From CAYUYV01 sp050331455 (GTDB lineage Bacteria; Pseudomonadota; Alphaproteobacteria; JAJFIK01), in the NCBI GenBank assembly GCA_050331455.1, contig JBHJGV010000019.1:1-43568 (forward strand): DNA of 43,568 bases, read 5' to 3'. Below, in pieces: positions 1 through 8,590 of this stretch (position 1 is its first letter; every line of letters begins with the position of its first letter). The position numbers were made by a program, and so were the translations under genes. A model generated the notes under the pieces. The model ran no database searches and was not told the DNA's origin. It was given only the letters and a program-made list of their open reading frames with translations.

Positions 1-233
1 ACACAACTGAGCATCCTCGGACACCACCCCCAAAGCCCCGCAAAACCCCAGCCCAAAAGCCAAAGCCCGCAAAACCCCAGGAGCAAAAACACAGCAGACA
101 ACCGCCCACCACGCTCCCAATTCCAAATTGTCAAAGAGCAACCGGTCAGCTCTTCGGAAAGAGCCACGAAAACCGTGTGTTTTCGGTAATGGCGAGATGC
201 TGAAGTCACCGTGCTCGCCGCCGGTGAGGGGTG
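1..233 (-). other. leader region of an rRNA operon reading leftward off the window
   Basis: There is no convincing coding sequence here. On the minus strand, downstream of a promoter, lie two short hairpins: CGAAAAC/GTTTTCG around 171-190 and GCTCTT/AAGAGC around 150-166. A boxA antitermination element follows, then about 120 nt of sequence to the window edge. This is the usual arrangement upstream of 16S rRNA. The 16S gene itself is not in the window, so the assignment rests on the promoter and boxA. Confidence 0.65.
129..140 (-). promoter_or_regulatory. boxA antitermination element of an rrn leader
   Basis: The minus strand reads TGCTCTTTGACA. This differs by one base from the classical rrn boxA TGCTCTTTAACA, which binds NusB/S10 to make transcription of rRNA resistant to Rho. 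It lies about 100 nt downstream of the promoter at 234-262, as expected for an rrn leader. Confidence 0.7.
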
Positions 234-262
234 GATATAAAGGCCTCCCCCCACCCACGCAA
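234..262 (-). promoter_or_regulatory. rrn-type promoter (-35 TTGCGT, 17-bp spacer, -10 TATATC)
   Basis: On the minus strand the -35 hexamer TTGCGT (257-262) and the -10 hexamer TATATC (234-239) are exactly 17 bp apart. A run of seven A residues lies just upstream (268-274 on the minus strand) and a second A-run lies near 286-292; both resemble an UP element. A GC-rich discriminator follows the -10 box. This architecture fits a strong, growth-regulated sigma-70 promoter of an rRNA operon. Confidence 0.65.
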
Positions 263-373
263 GCGCTTTTTTTGGGCGCCGCGCATTTTTTAACCCTCCT
301 TCCACTCTCAGCCCGACCCGCCTGGAGAATCCGGGCTTTCCGCGCCGTCCCTGCGGCGCCCCTCACTCCCCAG

Positions 374-423
374 CATTGGGCCCCCGCATTGGGCCCCCGC
401 ATCCCCCCCCCGCATTGGGCCCG
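374..423. repeat. short tandem repeat, CATTGGGCCCCCG units
   Basis: Two perfect 13-bp copies (374-386 and 387-399) are followed, after a C-run, by a third partial copy at 413-423. The repeat lies in the gap between the divergent rrn promoter and the patatin gene. It looks like a replication-slippage tract, and no function is evident. Confidence 0.8.
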
Positions 424-525
424 GCGTTTTACGATCCTCCAGCGGCCCCACGACCGCTCCCCACAGGGACGGGACTCGTCCAAACTGGCGTGGCCCTGTT
501 CGACCGCGATGAAGGATCCCTGCCC

Positions 526-1512
526 ATGCCCCTGCCGAGCGAAAGCCCCTCCCCTTCAGGCCTAAGGCCGCCCAAGATCGGCCTCGCCCTCGGCGGCGGC
601 GTGGCCCGGGGCTGGGCCCATATCGGTGTGCTGAGGGCCTTATCACGGGCCGGAATCGAGCCCGATATCGTCTGCGGAACATCGATCGGCGCCCTGGTCG
701 GCGGCTGCTATCTCGCCGGGCACCTCGACACCCTGGAGGACTGGGCGCGGGGCCTGACCAAGCGCCGTTTGATGGGCTATCTCGATTTTTTCACGACCGG
801 CAGTGGCCTTCTTGGGGGGCGCAAGCTGGCCCGCATGATGGATGCCTATCTTGCGGATGTGCGCATCGAAGAGCTTTCCCGCCCCTTCGTGGCCGTCACC
901 GGCGAACTCGCCACGGGCCACGAGGTGTGGATCGACGAGGGCCCCCTTGTCGAGGCCATCCAGGCATCCTATGCCCTGCCCGGCGTATTCAGCCCCATGA
1001 TGAAAAACGACCGTTTGCTGATCGACGGCGCGCTGGTCAATCCGGTCCCTGTGTCCGTGTGCCGCGCAAAGGGCGCGCGGCTCGTCATCGCGGTCACCCT
1101 GAATGCGGATTCCTTCGGAAAGGGCACCCTGATCGAGACCGATGCCGCGCTGGAGGTCGACCTGCATCGCCTGCACCCGGCGGCCGGCGCAGAAACGCCT
1201 GAAATGGACGGAAAAAAGCGCTTGAGGCGACGCCGGGACGTGGCCAGCCGGCTGATGATGCGCCAATTGTTCGGGCGGGAACAAAGCGCTCCGGGGATCG
1301 CCACGGTCATGCTCGGCGCCCTGAACATCATTATGGATCGCCTGGCCCGATCGCGCATGGCCGGCGACCCGCCCGACATCCTGGTCTGCCCACGAACGGG
1401 CCATATCAGCCTGCTGGGCTTCGACCGCGCCGAGGAACTCATCCGCCTCGGCGACGAGGCGCTCACCCGGGAACTGCCGGCGATCCGCGAAGCCATGACC
1501 GTTCTGCACTGA
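526..1512 (+). CDS. patatin-like phospholipase / serine esterase (RssA type)
   Basis: This is predicted to hydrolyse acyl esters of phospholipids or lysophospholipids with a Ser-Asp dyad. The 328-residue protein shows the patatin (PF01734) signatures in order: the Gly-rich oxyanion loop GGGVARG near residues 23-29, the nucleophile elbow G-T-S-I-G with Ser53, and the D-G-A motif with Asp166. I chose ATG at 526 because GAAGGA precedes it at a normal distance. The open frame extends 50 codons upstream, but that part is proline-rich, overlaps the tandem repeat and does not look like protein. No signal peptide is visible, so it probably acts in the cytoplasm or at the membrane surface. It is transcribed alone and faces the end of the CBS gene. 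The substrate cannot be inferred. Confidence 0.88.
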   Translation: MPLPSESPSPSGLRPPKIGLALGGGVARGWAHIGVLRALSRAGIEPDIVCGTSIGALVGGCYLAGHLDTLEDWARGLTKRRLMGYLDFFTTGSGLLGGRKLARMMDAYLADVRIEELSRPFVAVTGELATGHEVWIDEGPLVEAIQASYALPGVFSPMMKNDRLLIDGALVNPVPVSVCRAKGARLVIAVTLNADSFGKGTLIETDAALEVDLHRLHPAAGAETPEMDGKKRLRRRRDVASRLMMRQLFGREQSAPGIATVMLGALNIIMDRLARSRMAGDPPDILVCPRTGHISLLGFDRAEELIRLGDEALTRELPAIREAMTVLH

Positions 1513-1558
1513 CCGCGCGCCACACCGCCGGGCGAGGCGGCAGAACGCCTCCGGAGGG

Positions 1559-1993
1559 TCAGGACGCGCTGTGGATATAGGTCTTCAGCGCAGCCGCCTC
1601 CGCCTCGATTTCCTCGATCTTGATCTTCACGGCATCGCCGATGGAAATCAGGCCGACCAACTGCCCGTCCGTGACCACCGGCACATGGCGGAACCGCTGC
1701 CGGGTCATCAGATCCAGGATGTCCTCCACCCCATCGTTTTCCGAACAGCAGATGACATCGGCGGTCATGAACGCCCCAATCGGCTGGTCCATCACCGCCG
1801 ACCCGTGGGTGGCCAGCGCCCGCACGATATCGCGCTCCGACAGGATGCCGATCGGCATGCCTTGCACATCCGTCACCACCACGGCGCCGATGCCCCGATC
1901 GCGCAGGATCACCGCCGCCTCGAACAGGGTTTGATCCGCATGGGCTGTAAAGACCGCGTGGCCCTTGTCAGCAAGAACCGCTCCGACCTTCAT
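1559..1993 (-). CDS. CBS-domain pair protein
   Basis: This is a 144-residue stand-alone Bateman module: two tandem CBS domains and nothing else. Such proteins bind adenosyl ligands (AMP, ATP, NAD, SAM) and act as energy or redox sensors, but the partner is not identifiable here. The two halves carry the expected motifs: DRGIGAVVVTDVQGMPIGIL followed by SERDIVRAL in the first, and RFRHVPVVTDGQLVGLISIGD in the second. The start at 1993 has a near-perfect AAGGAGGA Shine-Dalgarno about 7 nt upstream. The frame stays open further upstream but without a ribosome site. It is divergent from the membrane gene at 2388 across about 390 bp. Confidence 0.88.
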   Translation of the reverse strand: MKVGAVLADKGHAVFTAHADQTLFEAAVILRDRGIGAVVVTDVQGMPIGILSERDIVRALATHGSAVMDQPIGAFMTADVICCSENDGVEDILDLMTRQRFRHVPVVTDGQLVGLISIGDAVKIKIEEIEAEAAALKTYIHSAS

Positions 1994-2210
1994 GGGTCCG
2001 TCCTCCTTGCCCGGCTTTGTCTGTCGGGGTCGGCCGGGCGGTCCTGTCCGCACGCCATGCGGGAAGGGCTGCCCCCCGCCCCATGTCGCCCCTTGGCGGA
2101 ACCCTGCCCAAAGATCGGACAGCGCCCCGGGGGCCGTTTGGGACATACCGGCCGGGATCGGTCATAACCCGTGTTACAATCAAGAGCATGATCCGAAACA
2201 CGGGGCGGTG

Positions 2211-2234
2211 CAAACCCGGTTTCAAACCCGGTTT
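2211..2234. repeat. tandem palindromic 12-mer CAAACCCGGTTT x2
   Basis: Two perfect adjacent copies of CAAACCCGGTTT occur. Each contains the odd palindrome AAACC-C-GGTTT. They lie in the 394-bp gap (1994-2387) between the divergent CBS and DUF2157-like genes, which otherwise shows no gene. A tandem operator is possible, but no regulator is known. Confidence 0.8.
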
Positions 2235-2387
2235 CAGGGCCCTTACCATCCCTCACCCGGCGGTTTGCGCGCCCATGGCAACTGTGTCCCGGGCCGGCCT
2301 GTGGTTGACGGGGCCGTAAGCATTTTCGCGAGACGGAAAACCGCTTTACAGTGCGGGATAAGGCACACGAAGGCGGAGGCTGTCGGC

Positions 2388-3866
2388 ATGGCGCGGGACG
2401 AGGAGAACACACTTCAGGGGCCTCCCGACCAGGACAACATCCTGGTCCTGCCGCCCAAATCTTCCGGCGAGGAGGCCTCTGGATCCGGGGAAGATGCAGG
2501 GTCGTCCGGCGCAAGACCGTCCTCGCGCGGACGCCCGCCCCAGCCGCCACGCCCCCCGCGGCCCGGCCCAAAAGACGATGACACACCGCGCCGCGGGGCG
2601 TTGCCCGTCACGGCGATTCTCATCATGGCCACGCTGGCAACGGCCGGCCTCACGGTGTCCGCTGCCGCTTTTTTTGCCATTTACCGGGTGCCCCTGAGCA
2701 TCCAGATCATGCTGCCCATCGTGGTGATGGCGACACTCTACGGCCTTGCCTATGTCTTCATGCACCGCGGTTGGATCATCGCCGGGCAGACCGCGCTCAA
2801 CACGGGTCTCATCGTGTTCGGGTTGGCCGTCTACACCATCGGCAGCAGCCTGAGAGTGGTGAATCATTGGCCCGACCTGCTGCTCATCTGGGCCATGGGG
2901 GCGCTCTTTGTGGCCGTCCTGGTGCCCTCAAAAACCGCTCTCACCCAGACCTTTCTGGTGGCTTGCGCCTGGTCCACCAGCGAGTCGATCTATTTTTTCG
3001 CGCCCCTCCACTGGCATTTTCTCCTGCTGTGGGCGGCGGCCTTCACGCTGACGAGCGCCCTTAACTGGCTGCCTGGGCTTTACGTGGCAATCGGCACCCT
3101 GGCTCTCTGGCTGGGGCTCAACAGCATCAGTGCCTTGAGCGAGCTTTATTGGGAGCAGATCCATGTGGCGAGCCTGCATGTCCTGTTGTGGCTGGGCCTA
3201 TGGGTCATCTCGCGACTGCTGGCGACCTTTGAGCTGGAATTCGCCCGCACCCTCGCCCGGGCTTCGCTGGCCCTGATGCTCGCGGCCATGGCTTATCTGA
3301 TGACGACCTATGCCTATCCGGAGGATTTCAAATTCCTCTGGTCGGTGACGGCGGCCATTGGAGCGGCCCTGGTGCTTCTGTTCAGCGCCCTGGCCCTGGC
3401 CCGGTCCGGCGCCGGCGCCAACCGCTACCGCGACCCCGTGGAGCTGCGGGCCGGCCTGCGGGCCTCCGACCTTTTCGTCGTCATCACCATGACGGTCTTC
3501 GCCGTCGGCTATCCCCTCGCTTACGACACCATTGATCGCATCCTCGTGCTCTATGACAGCCGGCTGCTTGCGGTCATGACAGGGACTGTGTTCTTGGCCT
3601 GGTGCCTGTGGGTGGTGCTCATGGGCCGGCGCGAACACGACGGCATGGTCATTGGGATCGGTCTCGTCGCCGCTGCGGTGGAACTTCTCATCGTGCTCAA
3701 TGAGGTAATGAATGGCGGCGCGTTCTTCACGAGCGGCAATTTCATCGTGACCATATCGGTCGGCGCCTCGGTTCTGATCGCCCTGGTCATCATCCTGACC
3801 TGGATCCGCAGCCGCGGCACGCCGCCATGGTCGAACGACCGGGAAACACCGTCCACGGATGTCTGA
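2388..3866 (+). CDS. polytopic membrane protein, DUF2157/DUF4401-like
   Basis: This is a 492-residue inner-membrane protein. Its N-terminal 60-70 residues are acidic and Pro/Ser/Gly-rich and are probably disordered and cytoplasmic. About 12 to 14 hydrophobic helices follow, from PVTAILIMATLATAGL to VLIALVIILTWI. The family assignment rests on overall character and on the next gene, a GDYXXLXY protein; these two are the usual partners in DUF2157/DUF4401 gene pairs. The pair's biochemical role is unknown. The start at 2388 is supported by AGGCGGAGG upstream. A much longer open frame begins at 1965 but crosses the promoter region and overlaps the CBS gene, so I rejected that start. Confidence 0.75.
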   Translation: MARDEENTLQGPPDQDNILVLPPKSSGEEASGSGEDAGSSGARPSSRGRPPQPPRPPRPGPKDDDTPRRGALPVTAILIMATLATAGLTVSAAAFFAIYRVPLSIQIMLPIVVMATLYGLAYVFMHRGWIIAGQTALNTGLIVFGLAVYTIGSSLRVVNHWPDLLLIWAMGALFVAVLVPSKTALTQTFLVACAWSTSESIYFFAPLHWHFLLLWAAAFTLTSALNWLPGLYVAIGTLALWLGLNSISALSELYWEQIHVASLHVLLWLGLWVISRLLATFELEFARTLARASLALMLAAMAYLMTTYAYPEDFKFLWSVTAAIGAALVLLFSALALARSGAGANRYRDPVELRAGLRASDLFVVITMTVFAVGYPLAYDTIDRILVLYDSRLLAVMTGTVFLAWCLWVVLMGRREHDGMVIGIGLVAAAVELLIVLNEVMNGGAFFTSGNFIVTISVGASVLIALVIILTWIRSRGTPPWSNDRETPSTDV

Positions 3867-3930
3867 TACGCCCGAGCACCGTGCGGGCCGATGGATCGCC
3901 GGGCCGGGAGAGCCCGAAGGGAGATGACCG

Positions 3931-4539
3931 ATGACCATTGCCATACGGATCATAATCGTGCTGGTAATTCAGGTCGCCGTTCTCGGCGGCATGCTGGGGC
4001 TGCACCTGACCACCCTGTGCAGGGGCGAACCGGTGATCATCATGACCCGGAATGTGGAGGCGGAGGACATTATCGCCGGGAACACCATTCCCTTGCGCTA
4101 TTCCATCGGCAATATCGACCTGTCGGGCCTCGACGGCAGCGACCAGTTCCGCAAATTCGACCCGGTCTATGTCATCCTGCGCCGCTTCGAGAACCGGCAA
4201 TATGGCAGCATCTGGTATGCGGACCGGGTGGAGAACGATCTGGAGGGCCAACAACTCCGGGACAATGAGATCGCCATCCGGGGCACGGTCAACCGGGTCG
4301 TCACAAACCGGAACCGGCTGGGCAGCGACCGCCCGCCCCGGATCGAAATCTCCTATGGCATCGAAGACTACCGGGTGACCAGCGGCGATGCGGATGTCTT
4401 CGGTGCTCGCCGCGGACAAGTGGACATCGCCATGCAACTTCTCGTGGACTCCAGCGGGCGTGCCATCGTGGAAAGCATGCTGACACCGACCGGCGCGCTC
4501 ATCAGCCCGCCGAGCCTTTGGACCGGCCTGTGCCAGTGA
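3931..4539 (+). CDS. GDYXXLXY-domain protein
   Basis: A 202-residue protein with one N-terminal membrane anchor (IRIIIVLVIQVAVLGGMLGL, residues 4-23) and a periplasmic domain of mixed beta character. The family signature G-D-Y-x-x-L-x-Y appears in the variant form G-N-T-I-P-L-R-Y near residue 50. The pattern VYVILRR...W, typical of the family, follows. It is downstream of and co-directional with the DUF2157-like gene, separated by 64 bp with its own AAGGGAG ribosome site. This matches the common two-gene arrangement, and the two probably form a membrane complex. Function is unknown. The Asp and Tyr of the name motif are both replaced, so it is a divergent member. Confidence 0.72.
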   Translation: MTIAIRIIIVLVIQVAVLGGMLGLHLTTLCRGEPVIIMTRNVEAEDIIAGNTIPLRYSIGNIDLSGLDGSDQFRKFDPVYVILRRFENRQYGSIWYADRVENDLEGQQLRDNEIAIRGTVNRVVTNRNRLGSDRPPRIEISYGIEDYRVTSGDADVFGARRGQVDIAMQLLVDSSGRAIVESMLTPTGALISPPSLWTGLCQ

Positions 4540-4588
4540 TTGGCGTCGCGCCGTTGCCAGCCCAAACCCGGATGAATTGAACCGGCCA

Positions 4589-4661
4589 CCCCTTGTCAGG
4601 GGGCCTCGCGATGCGAGGGATCGCACCGGAGGCGCCGTCACGGTCCCGGGCGAAAGCCCGG
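4589..4661. terminator. cluster of stem-loops between convergent genes
   Basis: Three hairpins follow each other: CCCC/GGGG (4589-4602), CCTCGC-GAT-GCGAGG (4604-4618) and CCGGGC-GAAA-GCCCGG (4646-4661), the last with a GNRA loop. The region separates the convergent GDYXXLXY and DUF4389 genes. Bidirectional termination is plausible. No U-tract follows, so factor-dependent or structure-only termination would be needed. Confidence 0.4.
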
Positions 4662-4737
4662 TCCCCTGGGAAAGCAGCCCAGCGGCACCAAGGACGCCGG
4701 GCTCCAGATCATGTCTCCGCGAACACAGATCAGACGA

Positions 4738-5358
4738 TCACTCGGGGAATTTTCCGAGGGGAAAGGGCTTGTCTTCCTTGATGAAGGCAACGAAGGCCAG
4801 CAGATCGGTCAGGTAGACGATGGCCCGGCGCGTGAAGCTGCGCAGTTCCTCGTTCAATTCCTTGTTCAGCAGGCCGACGATAAATTGCAGCAGGGCCAGA
4901 AACAGCACGAGGCCGAACAGCATCCACGCAAGGACGCCATAGCCCACCATATAGAGGAGGCGGATGAAAAGGCTGCGCTGGTAGTCACGACCCGCGCCGT
5001 CGGACGCCGCTCCGCTGGACGACCCGGTACCGCCGCCATAACCCGAACCGCCCGATCCCGAACCGCCCGATCCCGAACCGCCTGTTCCAGACTTACCCGG
5101 GGCGCCGCCGCCCGTCGAACTGCTTTTTTCTCCATCGCCCAAGGCGGACGAAACACCTGAAACCGTTTCCGATGCCATGCCGGTCGTCTCCACACTATGG
5201 GCCGCATCCTGCTCGGAGGCGGCACGGGTTTCGGGTTGGGGATCCGGCTTCACGTCAATCGTGACACCGGACGATGGGGCGGAGGATCGACGCTGGCGCG
5301 TGCCGTCGTCGACCGGGTCGAGTACATCCTGATCCGTGGTCTGATTTGTGTCCACCAT
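4738..5358 (-). CDS. DUF4389 membrane protein with Gly/Ser-rich linker
   Basis: A 206-residue protein. Residues 1-75 are polar and charged. A low-complexity GSG/GSGGS tract follows. The C-terminal 80 residues match DUF4389 (PF14333): a basic RSLFIRLLYM motif, a paired hydrophobic segment (VGYGVLAWMLFGLVLFLALL), and the ending EDKPFPLGKFPE, close to the family's conserved 'D-x-K-P-F-P' tail. Function is unknown; members are small inner-membrane proteins with a cytoplasmic C-terminus. ATG at 5358 is preferred because AAGAGGA sits 5 nt upstream; an in-frame ATG at 5424 lacks this. The Gly/Ser tract is encoded by a 15-nt DNA repeat and may vary in length between strains. Confidence 0.78.
   Translation of the reverse strand: MVDTNQTTDQDVLDPVDDGTRQRRSSAPSSGVTIDVKPDPQPETRAASEQDAAHSVETTGMASETVSGVSSALGDGEKSSSTGGGAPGKSGTGGSGSGGSGSGGSGYGGGTGSSSGAASDGAGRDYQRSLFIRLLYMVGYGVLAWMLFGLVLFLALLQFIVGLLNKELNEELRSFTRRAIVYLTDLLAFVAFIKEDKPFPLGKFPE
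5042..5085. repeat. 15-bp tandem repeat inside the DUF4389 gene
   Basis: The unit CCCGAACCGCCCGAT occurs at 5042-5056 and 5057-5071, followed by a nearly complete third copy. It encodes the (GSGGS)n linker. Because the unit is a multiple of three, expansion or contraction keeps the reading frame. Confidence 0.85.
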
Positions 5359-5530
5359 GACATCCTCTTCGTAGGGATCACCAAGAACGGCAGACTGGCC
5401 CCCGCGAGCCTGCCGGGAACGCATACGCTAGAACCATGAAAGGCGCGGCGGCGCCCTTGACCCCCAGGAGCGGTGGTCCGCAAGGAGCGGACCGCCAACA
5501 GGCGGGCTGTGTCGAGGCGCGGACGATCAA

Positions 5531-6328
5531 TCACCGCCCGAAGCCGCGCCAGCCGCCACCGGCCCCATAGGGTCGGTAGGGATCGAACAGCGGCATGGCC
5601 AGGAGGCCGGAAAAAAAGCCGCCGAGATGGGCCTCCCAAGCAATGAGCTTCGCCTCACCCGGTCCGCCGAAGCCGATGACGCCCATCACAAGATTAAGCA
5701 GCACCCAGATGGCCACGAAGCCCATGACCCGCTGGTCCGTCAGGGGCGCCAGGGGAACGGGCGCCGATGACGGCCACCCCAGCAGGCCGACCTGACGTTG
5801 AGAAAACATGAACCGCGCCGCAGCGCCCATCAATCCTGCGATCGCACCGGATGCGCCGACGACGGGAATCACACCGTCCATATTCATCACGAGGTGGAGG
5901 ACCGCCCCGCCAACGGCACAGATACAAAATAATGCCATGAATCGGGCATCGCCGAGGCGTCGCGCCACCGGTGCGCCGAAGGCAAGAAGCCACACGCTGT
6001 TGAATCCCAGATGCATCAGATCGCCATGGAGCATGGCATAGGTCAGGAACGTCGCAAGGCCACCCAAGGGCTCTGGGAGCGTGAACAGGTCTTCCGCCCC
6101 GGCCACGCCCTGGGTCAGACGCGCGGGAATGAATCCGAAATCGAAAATGAGCCGCGTCGATGTCTCGATGGGGAGGGCGACCCGCATGAGATGCGCAAGG
6201 ACAATCGCCCCGATTAGCCACAGAACGACGGAGGGGGCATTGATCGCGGGCTGGTGCGGCGGCGGCGCGCCGAACAGGGGCCCGCCCCTGCGGTCATCGT
6301 CCAGCCGGCGCCAGGGAGTGCGGTTCAT
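5531..6328 (-). CDS. rhomboid-family intramembrane serine protease
   Basis: A 265-residue polytopic protein with the rhomboid (PF01694) core. It has H-G-D-L-M-H-L-G-F-N (residues 101-110, including the oxyanion Asn110), the catalytic serine in G-A-S-G-A (Ser160), and the catalytic histidine in A-H-L-G-G-F (His234). All dyad residues are intact, so it should cleave transmembrane segments of other membrane proteins. At least six hydrophobic helices are visible. The N-terminal 30 residues are polar and the tail ends YGAGGGWRGFGR. The substrate is unknown, and nothing adjacent suggests one. The start at 6328 has a weak ribosome site (AAAGAG). Confidence 0.92.
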   Translation of the reverse strand: MNRTPWRRLDDDRRGGPLFGAPPPHQPAINAPSVVLWLIGAIVLAHLMRVALPIETSTRLIFDFGFIPARLTQGVAGAEDLFTLPEPLGGLATFLTYAMLHGDLMHLGFNSVWLLAFGAPVARRLGDARFMALFCICAVGGAVLHLVMNMDGVIPVVGASGAIAGLMGAAARFMFSQRQVGLLGWPSSAPVPLAPLTDQRVMGFVAIWVLLNLVMGVIGFGGPGEAKLIAWEAHLGGFFSGLLAMPLFDPYRPYGAGGGWRGFGR

Positions 6329-6719
6329 GTTTCGCTCTTTTGGTTGAGAGACAGCAATGGTCGAGAGCGCAGGCTATGGGCCCACGGCCACCGGGACGGG
6401 ATGCCGTTCAAACCGGCCTGCGGCCCATCCAAAGCGGCATTCGGCATCGTCATTCAGTGATCCTTCCCACGCGGTGCGGTGCATGCTTTGCGCAGTCAAC
6501 ACCCTTTCCCAACCATAGGGCCGAGCCGGTGAAGCGTCGAGGCGCAGGGCAGCGCGCGCTTTGGCACGGAACCTGCTCCCCTGCTTCAAAACCGCCGGAC
6601 GATCCGGCGTGGCGGCCCCTCGAGCCCGTTATCGTCCTATCCAGCTTTGCATGGGACCATCCCGGGGCTTTTCGGGGGCTCTCGGGGTGACGGACGGTCT
6701 GGTGGGGCCGGTGGGGACC

Positions 6720-7433
6720 ATGCGCAATACCAAAACGAAACGCGTCTTTGATTACTGGCTGGCCCTGAAAGGCACACGCCCAGTCCCTTTTCGGCGCGAT
6801 GTGTCACCGCGGGATCTGAAAGGGTTGCTGCCCTTCGTCTTCCTCGCCGAGCGCGTGGACGCCCAGATGACGGTGTTTCGCCTCGCCGGGACGGGCCTGT
6901 GTGAGCGATATGGGCGGGAATTGCGCGACCACAATCTCGAGGCCCTGTGGTCGGCGGGGGATCGACCGGCGTTTCGCCGGTTCGTTGAGCGTATCCTGAC
7001 GACCCCGGCGCCTGGCCTCGCCTCCTTCCGGGCCGAAACCGTCGACTGCCGCTCCGTTTGCGGGGAAATGCTGCTTCTGCCGCTCGCGAATTCGAGCCGG
7101 GCCGATCCCGGTCGGGCCGAAAGGGGGGACAGCCCTGACCAGGACGCGCCCCTGACGCGGCTTCTGGGCTGTGCATTCGCCACGCAGAGCACGAGCTGGC
7201 TCGGCCAGCGGCCCCTTGTGCACCACTATCTGGAAGGCACCCGAATGATCGAGCAGCCCGGCCTTTGTTTGGAAACCACGGCGCCATTGAAACAGGCGAC
7301 CGCCGGCGGACCGGCCGAAGCCGGCGCGCAGACGGCCCCCATGCGCCAGCGCGGGCATCTCAAACTGGTGGTCTCCCACGACACACCGCCAGCACTGGCC
7401 CGGCAGGCGAGCCCCCATCGCTTTATCGGATAG
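6720..7433 (+). CDS. PAS_5-type PAS domain protein
   Basis: A 237-residue soluble protein whose first 160 residues resemble the alphaproteobacterial PAS_5 family (PF07310). It shows FDYWLALKGTRPVPFRRDVSP, then LKGLLPFVFL, then FRLAGTGLCERYGRELRDHN. Family members are single-PAS proteins of unknown signalling role, frequently without an output domain, as here. The C-terminal 60 residues are variable and probably disordered. The ATG at 6720 was chosen because the family normally starts a few residues before the FDYW motif. The open frame extends to 6561 without family-like sequence. It stands alone between the divergent rhomboid gene and the convergent GT2-GtrA gene. Confidence 0.75.
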   Translation: MRNTKTKRVFDYWLALKGTRPVPFRRDVSPRDLKGLLPFVFLAERVDAQMTVFRLAGTGLCERYGRELRDHNLEALWSAGDRPAFRRFVERILTTPAPGLASFRAETVDCRSVCGEMLLLPLANSSRADPGRAERGDSPDQDAPLTRLLGCAFATQSTSWLGQRPLVHHYLEGTRMIEQPGLCLETTAPLKQATAGGPAEAGAQTAPMRQRGHLKLVVSHDTPPALARQASPHRFIG

Positions 7434-7477
7434 GCCTCTCGCCGGGCCTGCCGGGTTTGCGCCGGAACCGGTCCGGT

Positions 7478-8590
7478 TCAGGGCTTCATGCGCCACGTGA
7501 AAATTGAACTGGCCGCATAATTCCAGACGACGCCCACAAGGGTCCCGGCGAGTCCCGAAAGCCACCAGGACGAATTCTGATTCTCGAACAGAAAATTCGC
7601 GACGCCCACATTTCCGATCACGCCGAGACTGCACACGGCATAGAAAGACAAAAGGCCTGTAAAAAAAGACAGGCCCTTCAAGCGCTGATCCCGGTAAGTC
7701 AGGACATTGTTCAAGAAGAAATTGCTCGTCATGGCGAAGATCGTTGCAACGCCCTGCGCCACCAGGAACCGCATGTCCCACAGGGTCAGGGCGACCCAAA
7801 GCGTCAGCATGTGGACGAACACGCCGATAAAACCGATGGCTGCAAACATCACGAAGCGGGCCGGCACGATATGGCCGACCATCTTGTCGAGCAGCAGCGC
7901 CGCATATTCCCAGAGGACGAGGCTGTCGAGCTTGCTTTCCCCGTGGACCCGATCCCGGAACTCGTAGGGCAGTTCCCTGAAGGCAAGCCGGGTTGGGCTT
8001 GAGGCGAACAGATCCAGCAGGATCTTGAAACCTTCGCCGCTCAGGCGCGGCGCAATGCGCTCGAACACGTCCCGGCGCACGGCGAAAAAGCCGCTCATCG
8101 GGTCGGTCAGGTCCGCGCGGACCACGAGGCGACTCACTCGCGTGGCGAGCTTGCTCATGGACACGCGGGACTGGTCCCAAGTGCCGGTGCCGCCGCCCTC
8201 GACATATCGGCTGCCGACGACCACGTCCGCCGCCCCATCCCGCAGCTCACGGATCATTTTGGGGATCAGGGTCTCGTCATGCTGCATATCGGCGTCGATG
8301 ACCGCCACATGGTCGGCCGACGTGCTGAGTGCGCCTTCAATGACGGCCGAAGACAGGCCCCGGCGGCCGACCCGGCGGATACAGCGGATGCGCCGGTCCG
8401 TGCGACCCATGGATTTGACGAGATCAGCCGTCCCGTCGGGCGAGTTATCGTCTACGAAGACAATCTCATAGGACATGTCACCGGCGGCCGCACGGAGCTT
8501 TTCAACCAGCGGTTCCACGTTGTCCCGCTCATTGAAAGTCGGCACCACAATGCAGCAATCCAAAGCGTCCGGATCACTGATCCTTTCCAT
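7478..8590 (-). CDS. GT2 polyprenyl-phosphate glycosyltransferase fused to GtrA
   Basis: A two-domain 370-residue protein. Residues 10-235 are a DPM1-like GT2 domain with VVPTFNERDN, the nucleotide-binding VDDNSPDGT, the metal-binding D-A-D in VIDADMQHD, and VVGSRY. It would transfer a sugar from a nucleotide donor to undecaprenyl phosphate on the cytoplasmic face. Residues 240-370 form four transmembrane helices of the GtrA family (PF04138), including FVMFAAIGFIGVFVHM and FFLNNVLTYR, proposed to help flip the lipid-linked sugar. The start at 8590 is preferred over an in-frame ATG at 8623. It is divergent from a GT39-like transferase that could use such a lipid-linked sugar donor, which makes a two-step periplasmic glycosylation pathway plausible. 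Confidence 0.9.
   Translation of the reverse strand: MERISDPDALDCCIVVPTFNERDNVEPLVEKLRAAAGDMSYEIVFVDDNSPDGTADLVKSMGRTDRRIRCIRRVGRRGLSSAVIEGALSTSADHVAVIDADMQHDETLIPKMIRELRDGAADVVVGSRYVEGGGTGTWDQSRVSMSKLATRVSRLVVRADLTDPMSGFFAVRRDVFERIAPRLSGEGFKILLDLFASSPTRLAFRELPYEFRDRVHGESKLDSLVLWEYAALLLDKMVGHIVPARFVMFAAIGFIGVFVHMLTLWVALTLWDMRFLVAQGVATIFAMTSNFFLNNVLTYRDQRLKGLSFFTGLLSFYAVCSLGVIGNVGVANFLFENQNSSWWLSGLAGTLVGVVWNYAASSIFTWRMKP

Noticed and set aside
643..1523. Long minus-strand open frames opposite the patatin gene
   Set aside because: They are shadows of the GC-rich coding strand without any family motif or ribosome site.
1965..2387. Upstream extension of the DUF2157-like gene to 1965
   Set aside because: It overlaps the CBS gene and the divergent promoter region and has no protein-like features.
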